NCBI GenBank assembly: GCA_910587655.1
Contig: CAJUND010000003.1
Coordinates: 1 to 64,000 of the forward strand
Length of the DNA stretch: 64,000 nucleotides
From: an uncultured Agathobacter sp.
Lineage (GTDB): Bacteria; Bacillota; Clostridia; Lachnospirales; Lachnospiraceae
Direction: 5' to 3'
The position numbers and the translations under genes are program-made. Shown here in pieces: positions 42,867 through 51,526 of the stretch (position 1 is the stretch's first letter; each line of letters opens with the position of its first letter). A model generated the notes under the pieces. The model was given only the letters and a program-made list of their open reading frames with translations. It was not told where the DNA came from and did no database searches.

Positions 42867-42911
42867 TTAAAAGGGGCTGTCGCATTAATCATTGATGCGA
42901 TAGCCCTTTTT
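42867..42911 (-). terminator. Hairpin between the zinc-ribbon gene and module 2
   Basis: AAAAGGGGCTGTCGCAT pairs with ATGCGATAGCCCTTTT with two mismatched or wobble positions. T runs lie on both sides, so it may work in both directions, mainly for the 42921 gene. Confidence 0.7.
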
Positions 42912-42920
42912 CACTAATTA

Positions 42921-43541
42921 TTAACTTAAAAATCCAAAACTGCTGACAATCGCTGCCTCTTTTGCCTTGCCGGAGCAGACCTGGAAGAAACAGATAATCC
43001 GTACTACAAATATAATAATGGCGCAGACCGCTCCTGCAAATGGAACAATGATCGTCCAGCAGAGTACCATGGAAATCATTGCTATCAGCATATTTACTAT
43101 CGTAAGCTTTAACGACTGGCGCACATGAAATCCTGTGTATGGGGATTCCTTTGCTGCAAGCAGCGCAATAATAATTCCAATTGTCCCCAGTAAGTATGCC
43201 GTCAGTGCCATCACCTTGTTTTCCGAGATATCCTTCGGATCAAATTCTGCAGTATGGTCCTTTGGATCTACATATGGCTGCTGCGGCATTCCATACGGCA
43301 TATTATTATACATCTGGGAATTGTTATATGCTCCCTGCGGTCCCGCCTGCTGGTTCCCCATCTGCGGATTCCCCTGGGAATTTCCCATCTGCGGGTTTCC
43401 CTGAAAAGCCCCGTTTCCTTCCGGCGCTGTCTGCTGCGCATTACTGTTCTGGTTTTGTACATTTTCTCCTAAAGCCGCCCCGCACTTGGTACAGAATGTA
43501 CTTCCATCATTCATCTCGCTTCCGCATTTTGGACAAATCAT
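42921..43541 (-). CDS. Zinc-ribbon membrane protein, DUF4870-like
   Basis: 206 aa from the ATG with GGGAGG seven bases upstream. An N-terminal zinc ribbon (CPKCG and CTKCG, 12 residues apart) is followed by a low-complexity Gln/Asn/Gly linker with repeats of the GNPQMGN type (about 30-85), then three membrane helices (about 115-200) like those of DUF4870/Tic20-related proteins: ALTAYLLGTIGIIIALLA, FHVRQSLKLTIVNMLIAMIS, VCAIIIFVVRIICFF. Such proteins are common in Firmicutes and uncharacterised. It stands alone, with a terminator after it. Confidence 0.8.
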   Translation of the reverse strand: MICPKCGSEMNDGSTFCTKCGAALGENVQNQNSNAQQTAPEGNGAFQGNPQMGNSQGNPQMGNQQAGPQGAYNNSQMYNNMPYGMPQQPYVDPKDHTAEFDPKDISENKVMALTAYLLGTIGIIIALLAAKESPYTGFHVRQSLKLTIVNMLIAMISMVLCWTIIVPFAGAVCAIIIFVVRIICFFQVCSGKAKEAAIVSSFGFLS

Positions 43542-43708
43542 GCTTTTTCCTCCCTTTTCTGCAACGGATATGTGACATTCATATTCCGTAAACGTTAAAA
43601 ACAATATCTATTTTACAGATTTTATGCTGCCGCGTCAATTAAAATTCGCTTAAGAAATCAATCGCATTTGATTAAGATATTCCGGCTTTGCATATTTAAC
43701 TGCATTCC

Positions 43709-44629
43709 TCATCCCCCAAGCGTCAGCATCGTATTAATACAGCGTCCCGCCTTCCTCCTCACTTCCTCATCCATTACAATCTCTTCCCCTCCGGTTCCAA
43801 GAACGCAGCGGTATACATCCCCCAGTGTCGTCAGCTTCATGTTATGGCATACGCAGTCCTTGGAAAGAGGATAAAAACTTTTTTCAGGACATTCAAACTG
43901 CAGATGCTGTACAATACTGTTTTCCGTACCAATAATAAACTCTTTTGCATCGCTCTTTTTTGCATAATCCATAATGCCCGTCGTACTCCCTTTGTAGTCA
44001 GCAAGGGCAGTGACCTTTGGCAGGCATTCTGGATGCACTAAAAGCAGGGCATCCGGATGAGCTTTTTTTGCTTCCTCAACGTCCTTTACCGACATCCGCA
44101 CATGTGTCGGGCAACCGCCCTGCAGCAGCTTTATATTTTTTTCCGGCACCTGGTCTGCCACCCATCTTCCCAGATTGCAGTCAGGAATAAAAAGGATGTT
44201 GGGATTTTCAATATTTTTTACAATCTGCACAGCAGAGGATGATGTTACGCATACGTCACATACAGTCTTTAATTCGGAAGTCGTATTGATATACGCCACC
44301 ACCGTGTAATCCGGATACTTTTCCTTTACACCGGAAATCAGTTCGGCATCCATCTGCTCCGCCATCGGGCAGCCTGCATCTTTGTGGGATAAAATAACCT
44401 TTTTTTCCGGGGATAAAATCTTTACTGTCTCTGCCATAAAACGCACGCCGCACATCAGCACCGTTTTCTGGGATGCATTAGCTGCCTGCCTGCTTAATCC
44501 GTAAGAATCGCCCACATAATCCGCCACTTCCCAGATATCATGGCTCTGGTATGCATGGACAAGGATACAAACGTCCTTTTCTTTTTTTAACCGTATAATT
44601 TCATCCTGAAGTTCTCTTGTTGAATACAT
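43709..44629 (-). CDS. nadA: Quinolinate synthase NadA
   Basis: 306-aa 4Fe-4S enzyme that condenses iminoaspartate with dihydroxyacetone phosphate to quinolinate in NAD synthesis. The three cluster cysteines are in LMCGVRFMAETVK, GGCPTHVRM and DCVCHNMKL; CVTSSSAVQIV and VHPECLPKV also fit the family. GGAGC precedes the ATG. The usual partners nadB (aspartate oxidase or dehydrogenase) and nadC are not in the window; on the plus and minus sides it is flanked by the zinc-ribbon and EAL genes. Confidence 0.94.
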   Translation of the reverse strand: MYSTRELQDEIIRLKKEKDVCILVHAYQSHDIWEVADYVGDSYGLSRQAANASQKTVLMCGVRFMAETVKILSPEKKVILSHKDAGCPMAEQMDAELISGVKEKYPDYTVVAYINTTSELKTVCDVCVTSSSAVQIVKNIENPNILFIPDCNLGRWVADQVPEKNIKLLQGGCPTHVRMSVKDVEEAKKAHPDALLLVHPECLPKVTALADYKGSTTGIMDYAKKSDAKEFIIGTENSIVQHLQFECPEKSFYPLSKDCVCHNMKLTTLGDVYRCVLGTGGEEIVMDEEVRRKAGRCINTMLTLGG

Positions 44630-44684
44630 ATGTCTGCTCCTGTTTTCTTTCTGTCATTCTGGTTTACAGAATTATTTTCATGCG

Positions 44685-46598
44685 TTACTGTACTTCCTGC
44701 CCGTCCATCCGGCTTTCAAGAAACCGGAGAAACTCATTTTCGGGCAGTGGCTTTGAAAAATAATATCCCTGGATATGGCTGATTCCCAGTTCTTCCATCG
44801 TCTGGTATTGTTCCTCTGTTTCAATTCCTTCCGAAACGATTTCCAGATTCATCCCCTGAATCATCTGGATTGCCGCGTCCATCACATACCTGGCTTTTCT
44901 GTTTTCAAAATAGGCATTTGTCATGCTTCTGTCAAATTTTACAATATCAACCGGCATTTCCACAATATAATTCAGGTTTGACTGCCCGGTACCAAAATCA
45001 TCAAGGGAAAACTTAATTCCGTACTCCATCAGTTTTTCCATATTTCCAAGCAGTGTCTTTTTTGCACTTGTGGAAGCCGATTCCGTAATTTCAAGATTAA
45101 TGCAGCGGGAACTGGTCCCGTATTTTTCCATAATACGGATATATTCTTCAGCCAGATGCTCATAACCGCACTGTACAACTGACAGATTCACCTCTATGTA
45201 GTCCAGCCCGTACTGTTCCGGCGGATGTTCCCTGATAAAACAGCAGACCTTCTCAAATACAATACTGCCCAGCCGTAAAATCATGCCGTTTTCTTCAGCA
45301 ATGTCAATAAACATCCCCGGCGGCACGATATTTCCTTCCTGATCCCTGATACGCACCAGCGCCTCTGCCGATGTGATACGATGTTTTTCAGTCGAAAAAA
45401 TGGGCTGGTAAAAGACCTCCACACGGTCCTCCTCCATCGCATCCAGAATCATCTGCTCTGTTTCCTTTTCCCGGTACATTTTCTCCACACTGTCTTTTTC
45501 TATGGTAAAAAAAACGTGTTCTGAAAGTTCTTTCTCATTCTGTCTGACATAGCGTATGAGGTACAAAAAATTCTCAGCCCTGTCTGTCACGCCGGAATGC
45601 GGCAGATACAGCCAGAACGGACGAACCACGTTTGTATGGTCTTCTCCCCAGCCTGCCTGGAATCTCTGACGGATTTCCGCGGATCTTTTTTCTGCAGCTT
45701 CAGTATCCGTAAACAGCACAATAATTTCATCTTCCGCATTTTTAAAAGAAAGCGCATCCGGCAGCTTCAGCAGATATTCCACGATTTCCATTTTAATGAT
45801 TTCATGCTTTTGAATCTGCACATTCTGGAACGCATGTTTTTCAAATATGATTACAAGAGCCGCAAATTCCTCTTCCCTTGCAAAAAACTGACTGATAAAC
45901 TGGTAAAGCGCCCCGCTGTTAAAAAGCCCGGTACTTCTGTCAAGATTTGTCTCCGGATTTTCAAGTTTCAGATACAGTACCATAATTCCTATGGAACCGG
46001 CATACCCGACAATCAGCACATCCGTATACATATACTGAATCTGTGAAGCAATAATCCAGATAAACAGCCAGATGCACACGGCTTCCCGCCGCCTCGGATT
46101 AATTTTTGCCCTTTCTTTTTTAAGCAGATAAAAAATCGTAATAAAAAAGACCAGCGCCGTGCCATAGGTAACGAGAACTCCGGGACCATAGGTATACAGC
46201 ACCTTTTCTTCATCTTCTGCATACCGGTAATGCAGCGGCGCGGCATAGGTCGCAATCACTCCGGCAGCTCCCAGTATCCAGAACCCTGACATCTTTTTCC
46301 GGTAAACTTCCTGCTTTGCATAAATATCCACGCACATATAGGATAACGCGCTGACCGCCACCCCAAGCAGCGTTACCAGATAGCTCTTTGCCATGAACTT
46401 TGCAAATGGTTCCGACAGCACATGCCGGTATTCAATCGCACCGATTGAAAGCACGTCAAACATAATGCAGATAAAAGTCGCAAAAAAGACACCCAGAAAC
46501 GCCCGCTGGGTATCCAGGGAAACTCTTTTCTGGCGCATGTAAAAATAAAAAAGCACCATCATTAAAACAATTCCGCAACACTGTATCTGTATATGCAT
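44685..46598 (-). CDS. Membrane EAL-domain c-di-GMP phosphodiesterase with degenerate GGDEF
   Basis: 637 aa. Seven membrane segments (about 5-215) are followed by a GGDEF-like domain whose signature is lost (NAEDEI in place of GGDEF, about 290) and a C-terminal EAL domain (about 385-625). The EAL catalytic set is complete: EALVR, NLSVVQ, LEITES, DDFGTG, VKFDRSM, EGIETEEQ and QGYYFSKP, so hydrolysis of c-di-GMP is expected, with the GGDEF part perhaps binding GTP as a regulator. The membrane part probably senses an unknown signal. Two similar promoters in tandem lie upstream. Confidence 0.9.
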   Translation of the reverse strand: MHIQIQCCGIVLMMVLFYFYMRQKRVSLDTQRAFLGVFFATFICIMFDVLSIGAIEYRHVLSEPFAKFMAKSYLVTLLGVAVSALSYMCVDIYAKQEVYRKKMSGFWILGAAGVIATYAAPLHYRYAEDEEKVLYTYGPGVLVTYGTALVFFITIFYLLKKERAKINPRRREAVCIWLFIWIIASQIQYMYTDVLIVGYAGSIGIMVLYLKLENPETNLDRSTGLFNSGALYQFISQFFAREEEFAALVIIFEKHAFQNVQIQKHEIIKMEIVEYLLKLPDALSFKNAEDEIIVLFTDTEAAEKRSAEIRQRFQAGWGEDHTNVVRPFWLYLPHSGVTDRAENFLYLIRYVRQNEKELSEHVFFTIEKDSVEKMYREKETEQMILDAMEEDRVEVFYQPIFSTEKHRITSAEALVRIRDQEGNIVPPGMFIDIAEENGMILRLGSIVFEKVCCFIREHPPEQYGLDYIEVNLSVVQCGYEHLAEEYIRIMEKYGTSSRCINLEITESASTSAKKTLLGNMEKLMEYGIKFSLDDFGTGQSNLNYIVEMPVDIVKFDRSMTNAYFENRKARYVMDAAIQMIQGMNLEIVSEGIETEEQYQTMEELGISHIQGYYFSKPLPENEFLRFLESRMDGQEVQ

Positions 46599-46634
46599 TA
46601 TGAAATCCTTTCACCGGGTTTATCTCTTGTTTTT

Positions 46635-46663
46635 ATTATATTCCACCTTTGTTTTGAAAGCAA
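46635..46663 (-). promoter_or_regulatory. Proximal promoter of the EAL gene
   Basis: TTGCTT, 17 bp, TATAAT on the minus strand, about 36 bases before the ATG. It is part of a duplicated unit (GGTGGAATATAATAAA). Confidence 0.55.
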
Positions 46664-46695
46664 GTGTGCTATGCAGTAATTCTTTTTTATACTTT

Positions 46696-46724
46696 ATTAT
46701 ATTCCACACCCTTGCGAAACACAA
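46696..46724 (-). promoter_or_regulatory. Distal promoter of the EAL gene, duplicate of the proximal one
   Basis: TTGTGT, 17 bp, TATAAT on the minus strand, 61 bp upstream of the other copy and with the same flanks (CACTTG before, GTGGAATATAATAAA around the -10). Confidence 0.55.
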
Positions 46725-46779
46725 GTGATAAGTCAAAAGAGGTTTCGTCTGGGAAAGAAGAAATTTAATGTGGATTTTA

Positions 46780-46808
46780 TTGTAAGAACAAGCTTTTTTT
46801 TGTATAAT
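46780..46808 (+). promoter_or_regulatory. Promoter of the second Rpn gene
   Basis: TTGTAA, 17 bp, TATAAT, about 61 bases before the GTG start. Confidence 0.65.
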
Positions 46809-46869
46809 GAAAGTATGGCAGGAGCTATCGTATCTTTTGCAGCAAATTTTAAGGAACCGAGGTGATAAA

Positions 46870-47730
46870 GTGTCAAATGATACTAAACAGTCACAAGAGG
46901 TCATGGCAAAGCGTACCGCAAAAAACAGCGTATTTCTTGACCTTTTTCAAAACAAGAGTTATCTGCTAAAGCTGTATAAAACACTCCACCCAGAGGATAC
47001 TGCAACCACGGAGGACGCACTGACTGATGTAACGATAGAAAATGTGCTGACCGACAATCTGTATAATGATTTAGGCTTTATTGTAAACAATAAACTGATG
47101 ATTCTCATAGAAGCACAGGCAACATGGACAATGAATATTTTAGTGAGAGTTTTGCTGTATCTGGCGCAAAGTTATCACGAATATTTTCAGCGCACCAGCC
47201 AAAACTATTACAAAAGCAGGAAAGTAACAATGCCGAAGCCCGAACTTTATGTGATTTTTACAGGAGACAAAGGACGAAAACCCGATAGAATATCTTTGTC
47301 TAAAGAATTTTTTGAGGGTGCGGATATTGATATTGAAGTAAAAGCAACGGTCATCTACGAAAGCGATACAGATGACATTATCAATCAGTACATCATTTTC
47401 TGCAAAGTTTTTAACGAACAGACTGGGCGGCATGGAATGACAAGGAAGGCGGTTACGGAAACAATCCGTATCTGCAAGGACAGGAATGTTTTAAGGGAAT
47501 ATCTGGCGCAGAGAGAAAAGGAGGTTGTGACGATTATGATGAGTTTGTTTGATGAAGAACAGATTATGAAATCATTTATCAGAAGCGAACGGCATGACGC
47601 AGACAGAGAAACCGCAGAAAGAATGATTAAGGACGGAGAAATGTCACTTGAAAAGATTGCCCGTTATATACCGTCTTTGTCAATGGAAGAACTAAAAGAA
47701 ATCGAAGCAGAGGTTATGCCGCTGGCATAA
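46870..47730 (+). CDS. Rpn-family PD-(D/E)XK nuclease
   Basis: 286 aa starting at GTG, chosen because GAGGTGA lies seven bases upstream. It has the PD-(D/E)XK core: KNSVFLDLFQNKSYLLKLYK, then DLGFIVNNKLMILIEAQATW with the acidic residue and E-x-Q pair, and RVLLYLAQSYHEYF. The C-terminal part is helical (ERMIKDGEMSLEKIARYIPS). Members of this family move or cut DNA without RecA in Escherichia coli; many are decayed transposase relatives. It is distant from the Rpn-like gene at 26231-27211, with a different C-terminus. It has its own promoter and terminator. Confidence 0.83.
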   Translation: MSNDTKQSQEVMAKRTAKNSVFLDLFQNKSYLLKLYKTLHPEDTATTEDALTDVTIENVLTDNLYNDLGFIVNNKLMILIEAQATWTMNILVRVLLYLAQSYHEYFQRTSQNYYKSRKVTMPKPELYVIFTGDKGRKPDRISLSKEFFEGADIDIEVKATVIYESDTDDIINQYIIFCKVFNEQTGRHGMTRKAVTETIRICKDRNVLREYLAQREKEVVTIMMSLFDEEQIMKSFIRSERHDADRETAERMIKDGEMSLEKIARYIPSLSMEELKEIEAEVMPLA

Positions 47731-47759
47731 TCAATTAAAATCAAATACAGTAACAGCGT

Positions 47760-47799
47760 CAGGGCATATAGAAACTGAACATCTATATGCCCTGTTTTT
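47760..47799 (+). terminator. Terminator of the second Rpn gene
   Basis: Perfect 13-bp stem CAGGGCATATAGA with TCTATATGCCCTG, then five T. Confidence 0.85.
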
Positions 47800-47853
47800 G
47801 CCATAAAAGGCAGGACATGAGCAACAGCATTCAGACCACTGCCACAAGACAGC

Positions 47854-48498
47854 CTAAAACCACGGCAGCTTATGAAACGGTATGACAAAAAATACTTTTG
47901 ACTGAATATCGTCCACCGTAATATACGGATTTTCCCAGTACCTGGAATCATAGGAAATTTCCCGGTTATCCCCCAGCATAAAATACGAATCTTCCGGCAC
48001 AGTAAAGGTTTCCTCGCACTCTGTCTCCACAGAATCATCCAGGTACGCCGACTCATCCAGCGGTTCCCCGTCAATATACACCTTGTTTCCCACAAAGGAT
48101 ACCGTTTCCCCCGGCAGCCCAATCACACGCTTTACCAGGGAAGAAGGTTCCCCGTCCTCATCCGAGTAAAAAATAACCATATCCCCCCTCTGCGGCGTTT
48201 CCTTGCGGAATGCATTGCGGTCTCCAACGGTCCAGTCGTGTACCATCAGGGTCGGCTCCATACTTTCTGACGGAATCCGTCCGAGCATAATAAAAAAGTG
48301 AAACACCACAAAAAGCGCCGCCAGAATGACAACATAGATTCCCCATTCAATGGCCGCTTTTTTCCGGTCTTCTTTTTTTGGTTTTTTATTTTTTTTCTTT
48401 TTTTCCGCCGGTTTTGCTGCACCCGGATTTTCTGCATTCTCCATATTCTGTGTATTTTCCATTGTTTCCATATTATCCAGCTTCTTCATATCTTCCAT
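47854..48498 (-). CDS. lepB: Signal peptidase I with long charged cytoplasmic tail
   Basis: 214 aa. One membrane segment (about 51-73) is followed by the catalytic domain outside: nucleophile Ser in RIPSESMEPTL, Lys in SSLVKRVIGLPGE and the conserved GDNREISYDSRYW. It removes signal peptides from exported proteins. The N-terminal 47 residues are unusual: first Glu/Asn/Met-rich repeats of the METMEN, QNMEN kind, then a block of Lys (KKKKNKKPKK) before the membrane. It is 41 bp after the HK gene and may belong to the DUF4342-RR-HK transcript. Confidence 0.93.
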   Translation of the reverse strand: MEDMKKLDNMETMENTQNMENAENPGAAKPAEKKKKNKKPKKEDRKKAAIEWGIYVVILAALFVVFHFFIMLGRIPSESMEPTLMVHDWTVGDRNAFRKETPQRGDMVIFYSDEDGEPSSLVKRVIGLPGETVSFVGNKVYIDGEPLDESAYLDDSVETECEETFTVPEDSYFMLGDNREISYDSRYWENPYITVDDIQSKVFFVIPFHKLPWF

Positions 48499-48539
48499 TT
48501 TCCGTTCCCGTTTCTTTCCCTGTCTTTCATGTTATTTTT

Positions 48540-49820
48540 TCATATGATGTTGTGCTTCATAATCCCCGGAAATTCCACATGAAACCGGCTTCCAAGCCCT
48601 TCCATACTGATAATTTCATATCTCCCCCCATGCTTTCCGGTAATCCACCTGGCGATTGCCAGACCAAGCCCTGTACCGCCTGTACTGCCGCTTCGCACGG
48701 CGTCCGCCCGGTAAAAACGGTCAAATGCCCGCTCCAGGTCCTGCTGGGACATGCCGATTCCGTTATCCTGAATTTCGTAATACGAAGCTCCCTCTTCTGT
48801 CATTCCGACCCGCAGAATAATTTCTTCCCCTTCCGCGGTATATTTTGCCGCGTTGTCAACCAGTATGCGGACCGACTGCTTGAGCATGTCAAAATCGCCG
48901 GTAACCGGCGCCGTTCCCCGTTTCTGCAGGGTATAAACATGCGTTTCGTCAATCATGCGGGATTCCTCAAAAATCTCCTTCAGAATATCCCCAAGGTCCA
49001 GCTGTTTCATATCCAGACTCTGCCTGTCAGAATCACTTCTTGCCAGAAACAAAAGCTGTTCCACAAGCTTCTGCATATGGGAAGATTCATTCTGAATGGC
49101 GGCAATTGCTTCATTCAGAACCGTTTCATCCTCCTTGCCCCATCTGTCCAGCATATTAACATACCCCTGGATAACCGCAATCGGCGTGCGCAGTTCATGG
49201 GACGCATCCGAAACAAACTGCGTCTGCTGCCTGTAGGATGTCCTGATCCGTTCAAGCAGGTCGTTCAGTGCATTCTCAATCCCCTGCAGCTCCCTGTCAT
49301 TGGTATGCACGCCGGATTCCATGGTTTCCACCTTCAGATTTGCAATGGCGTCCTCCAGACTGCGGTATTTATTTTCATCCGAAACCAGATTTTTTAATTC
49401 ACGCGCTTTGTCAGCAATTTCATCCAGCGGCTTTAATTCTTTCCGCACCTGTTTTGTTCCGGTGCGCAGTATAGAAAAAATATTCAGAAGCTGCACCAGA
49501 AGAACAATGATGCCTGCTATCCTGAAATAATACAGCCATATTCCCACGGGAATCCGGTATAAAAGTCTGCTGTCTGACGCATATACAAAGTACACCAGCT
49601 CCTTAAGCGTCCTGCCGGACACCAGCTTTCTGGAATAGTCCATGGAAAAACTCCCCAGCTGCTGCACATCCGTCCCGTAAACAAACACCGCAAAAAGCAT
49701 CAGGCACACCATCATGTCCATGGCAAAATAATTTCCGCACATCTGCCAGACACGTGCCAGATTGATTCTCCACGCAATGGAGGTTACTTTTTTATTCTCT
49801 TTCTTTTTTACATCACCCAT
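48540..49820 (-). CDS. Membrane sensor histidine kinase
   Basis: 426 aa from the ATG four bases after the RR stop. Two membrane segments (about 28-50 and 95-118) enclose a short outer loop. Then HAMP-like linker, HisKA with the His in VSDASHELRTPIAVIQGY, and the ATPase domain with VDNAAKYTAEG, DNGIGM and GGTGLGLAIARW. It is the partner of the response regulator upstream. The signal is unknown; the DUF4342 membrane protein in the same operon may take part. Confidence 0.93.
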   Translation of the reverse strand: MGDVKKKENKKVTSIAWRINLARVWQMCGNYFAMDMMVCLMLFAVFVYGTDVQQLGSFSMDYSRKLVSGRTLKELVYFVYASDSRLLYRIPVGIWLYYFRIAGIIVLLVQLLNIFSILRTGTKQVRKELKPLDEIADKARELKNLVSDENKYRSLEDAIANLKVETMESGVHTNDRELQGIENALNDLLERIRTSYRQQTQFVSDASHELRTPIAVIQGYVNMLDRWGKEDETVLNEAIAAIQNESSHMQKLVEQLLFLARSDSDRQSLDMKQLDLGDILKEIFEESRMIDETHVYTLQKRGTAPVTGDFDMLKQSVRILVDNAAKYTAEGEEIILRVGMTEEGASYYEIQDNGIGMSQQDLERAFDRFYRADAVRSGSTGGTGLGLAIARWITGKHGGRYEIISMEGLGSRFHVEFPGIMKHNII

Positions 49821-49824
49821 ACCG

Positions 49825-50505
49825 CTATTCCCTGATACAGTAGCCAACGCCGCGCACGGTCTGGATGATTTTTACATTGTACACATCATCCAGTTTGCTG
49901 CGGAGATAACGCACATACACATCAATGACATTTGTTTCCCCCAGATAATCATAACCGCACACTTTTTCCGTAAGGGTATCCCTTGACACTACGATATTTT
50001 TGTTTTCCAGCAGTACCTTAAGCAGGTCAAATTCCCGCGGGGTCAGCTCCACCACATCGCTTCCGTAACGCACCTCATGGCGCGCCAGATTCATCTCCAG
50101 CGCGCCAAAGGCAAATATATTTTCTTCTTTACTGACAGTTCCGGCACGTTTCTTAAATATCAGCCGTATTCTTGCCAGAAGCTCTTCAATGGCAAACGGT
50201 TTCGTCATGTAATCGTCCGCCCCGCCGTCCAGTCCTGCCACCTTATCCATGACCTCATCCCTTGCGGTCAGCATAATCACGGGAACATCGCTTGTCTTTC
50301 TAAGACGGCGCAGAACCTCAAAACCGTTCAGCTCCGGGAGCATCACATCCAGCACAACAAGGTCCGCCTGTCCACTCTCTGCAATGGAAAGACCTTCCCT
50401 GCCGCTTACGGCTTTCAGCACCTGATAACCCTCATGCTTAAGCTCCAGTTCCAGAAAACGTGCAATTTTTTCCTCATCTTCCACAATCAGTATCGTTGTT
50501 TCCAT
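49825..50505 (-). CDS. OmpR-family response regulator
   Basis: 226 aa. Receiver with EDEE, phospho-acceptor in LVVLDVMLPELNGF, Lys in YMTKPF; winged helix with VIDVYVRYLRSKLDD and TVRGVGYCIRE. Close in type to the ArlR/CsrR group. It lies 9 bp after the DUF4342 gene and directly before its kinase. Confidence 0.93.
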   Translation of the reverse strand: METTILIVEDEEKIARFLELELKHEGYQVLKAVSGREGLSIAESGQADLVVLDVMLPELNGFEVLRRLRKTSDVPVIMLTARDEVMDKVAGLDGGADDYMTKPFAIEELLARIRLIFKKRAGTVSKEENIFAFGALEMNLARHEVRYGSDVVELTPREFDLLKVLLENKNIVVSRDTLTEKVCGYDYLGETNVIDVYVRYLRSKLDDVYNVKIIQTVRGVGYCIRE

Positions 50506-50514
50506 GAAAAACTC

Positions 50515-51045
50515 CTATTTTTCATCGGACGCGCGGTCCACAATGTCGCTCTTTAAATTTTCAGCCGCATCTGCCGCATGGTCCATCGCCTGGTTAATAT
50601 CCACGGAACGGATATCCGGTCCCCGGAAATGGTAACGCATGTCAAAGAACAGTCCGATAATCATCAGCGGTACCACTACCCAGAACGCAAACAGCATAAG
50701 CACTACCAGCAGTGTTACCGGCACCCTTAAAATTTCTTTGCCGCCGCGTTCCATGCAGAAACTGTTCCGGTTGCCTTTTTCAATCCACCGCACGCAGAAT
50801 CTTCCAAACCTCTTCATCACTTCGCCAAAAGATTTATCTCCTTCTTCCTGCTTCTGTCCAGGTCCGGTTTCCTGCTCTTTGTCTGCAAATCCGCTGCGTG
50901 CCATCCCGCTGGCTTTTCCCAGCTTTTCCAGATAAATCATTGCCTCAAGAACGTCCCCGTCACAGGCAAGAAGCGCCTGCTTTGCTTCCTCATAACTGAC
51001 ATTTGCCCGTTCCCTTAACTTTTCAACTTTTTCAAACTGTTCCAT
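50515..51045 (-). CDS. DUF4342 protein: UBA/TS-N-like domain plus membrane segment
   Basis: 176 aa. The N-terminal 45 residues form a UBA/TS-N-like three-helix domain (VEKLRERANVSYEEAKQALL, GDVLEAMIYLEKLGK), followed by a charged linker. A DUF4342 domain (about 75-140) ends in a hydrophobic segment (VTLLVVLMLFAFWVVVPLMIIGLF, given in part), with a short amphipathic tail. The function is unknown. It is first in a tight operon with RR and HK, a frequent pairing that suggests it modulates or is regulated by that system. Confidence 0.82.
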   Translation of the reverse strand: MEQFEKVEKLRERANVSYEEAKQALLACDGDVLEAMIYLEKLGKASGMARSGFADKEQETGPGQKQEEGDKSFGEVMKRFGRFCVRWIEKGNRNSFCMERGGKEILRVPVTLLVVLMLFAFWVVVPLMIIGLFFDMRYHFRGPDIRSVDINQAMDHAADAAENLKSDIVDRASDEK

Positions 51046-51215
51046 ATTTCATTCCTTCTTTCTGATGTGATTTTCCGCAGGAAAATCCATGTATGATGTT
51101 TTCCTCCTGCTGATAATGCTATCTTACAGGAATAAAATTAAATGAAAATGCGGGTTTGATTAAAATTGGATTAAAAACATGATAAAATTCAAAAAAAGTT
51201 CCGGATTCGCAGGAA

Positions 51216-51255
51216 ATAAAAAAGCCCCCAACCCTTTTTTCAAGAATTGGGGTGC
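51216..51255 (-). terminator. Terminator after tRNA-Pro
   Basis: CCCCAA pairs with TTGGGG (plus outer GC pairs) and TTTTTT follows on the minus strand, 14 bases after the tRNA. Confidence 0.75.
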
Positions 51256-51268
51256 CCCTGCCAAGGAA

Positions 51269-51342
51269 TCGGCGCGACAGGATTTGAACCTGCGACCTCT
51301 GCGTCCCGAACGCAGCGCTCTACCAAACTGAGCCACGCGCCG
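51269..51342 (-). tRNA. tRNA-Pro(CGG)
   Basis: 74 nt on the minus strand. The acceptor arm CGGCGCG pairs perfectly with CGCGCCG and A is the discriminator. The D arm is GCTC/GAGC, the anticodon arm CTGCG/CGCAG with loop TTCGGGA giving anticodon CGG, and the T arm has GGTTCAAATCC. CCA is not encoded. It is flanked by a promoter upstream at about 51527-51555, two hairpin repeats in the leader and a terminator. Confidence 0.95.
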
Positions 51343-51353
51343 TATGTAATTTT

Positions 51354-51424
51354 TTTTGCGAAGCAAAAAATATTACCTACGTAAATCGCTTCCGCGAAGC
51401 GGAACTTTAAATGCGATTTGCTCC
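51354..51424 (-). repeat. Hairpin repeat unit 1 in the tRNA-Pro leader
   Basis: 71-bp unit with a TTGC-GAA-GCAA mini-hairpin, then AAATCGC and GCGATTT closing around TTCCGC-GAA-GCGGAA. About 90% identical to unit 2, which adjoins it. Confidence 0.8.
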
Positions 51425-51492
51425 TTTTGCAAAGCAAAAAATTACCTACGTAAATCGCTTCTGCGAAGCAGAACTTTAATGCGATTTGCTCC
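51425..51492 (-). repeat. Hairpin repeat unit 2 in the tRNA-Pro leader
   Basis: 68-bp tandem copy of unit 1. The main hairpin is TTCTGC-GAA-GCAGAA: relative to unit 1 a C-to-T change on one arm is matched by G-to-A on the other, so pairing is kept. A third partial start (TTTGCAAA) follows. Confidence 0.8.
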
Positions 51493-51526
51493 TTTGCAAA
51501 TCACTGCAAACCACAACTGCTCTATT

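Noticed and set aside
46620..46904. Minus-strand open frame of about 94 codons upstream of the EAL gene
   Set aside because: It covers two good promoters, has no RBS and antisenses the start of the Rpn gene.
51160..51366. Open frame across the tRNA-Pro gene, about 68 codons
   Set aside because: It is an antisense/sense shadow of the tRNA; Arg-rich peptides of this kind are typical artefacts of tRNA genes.
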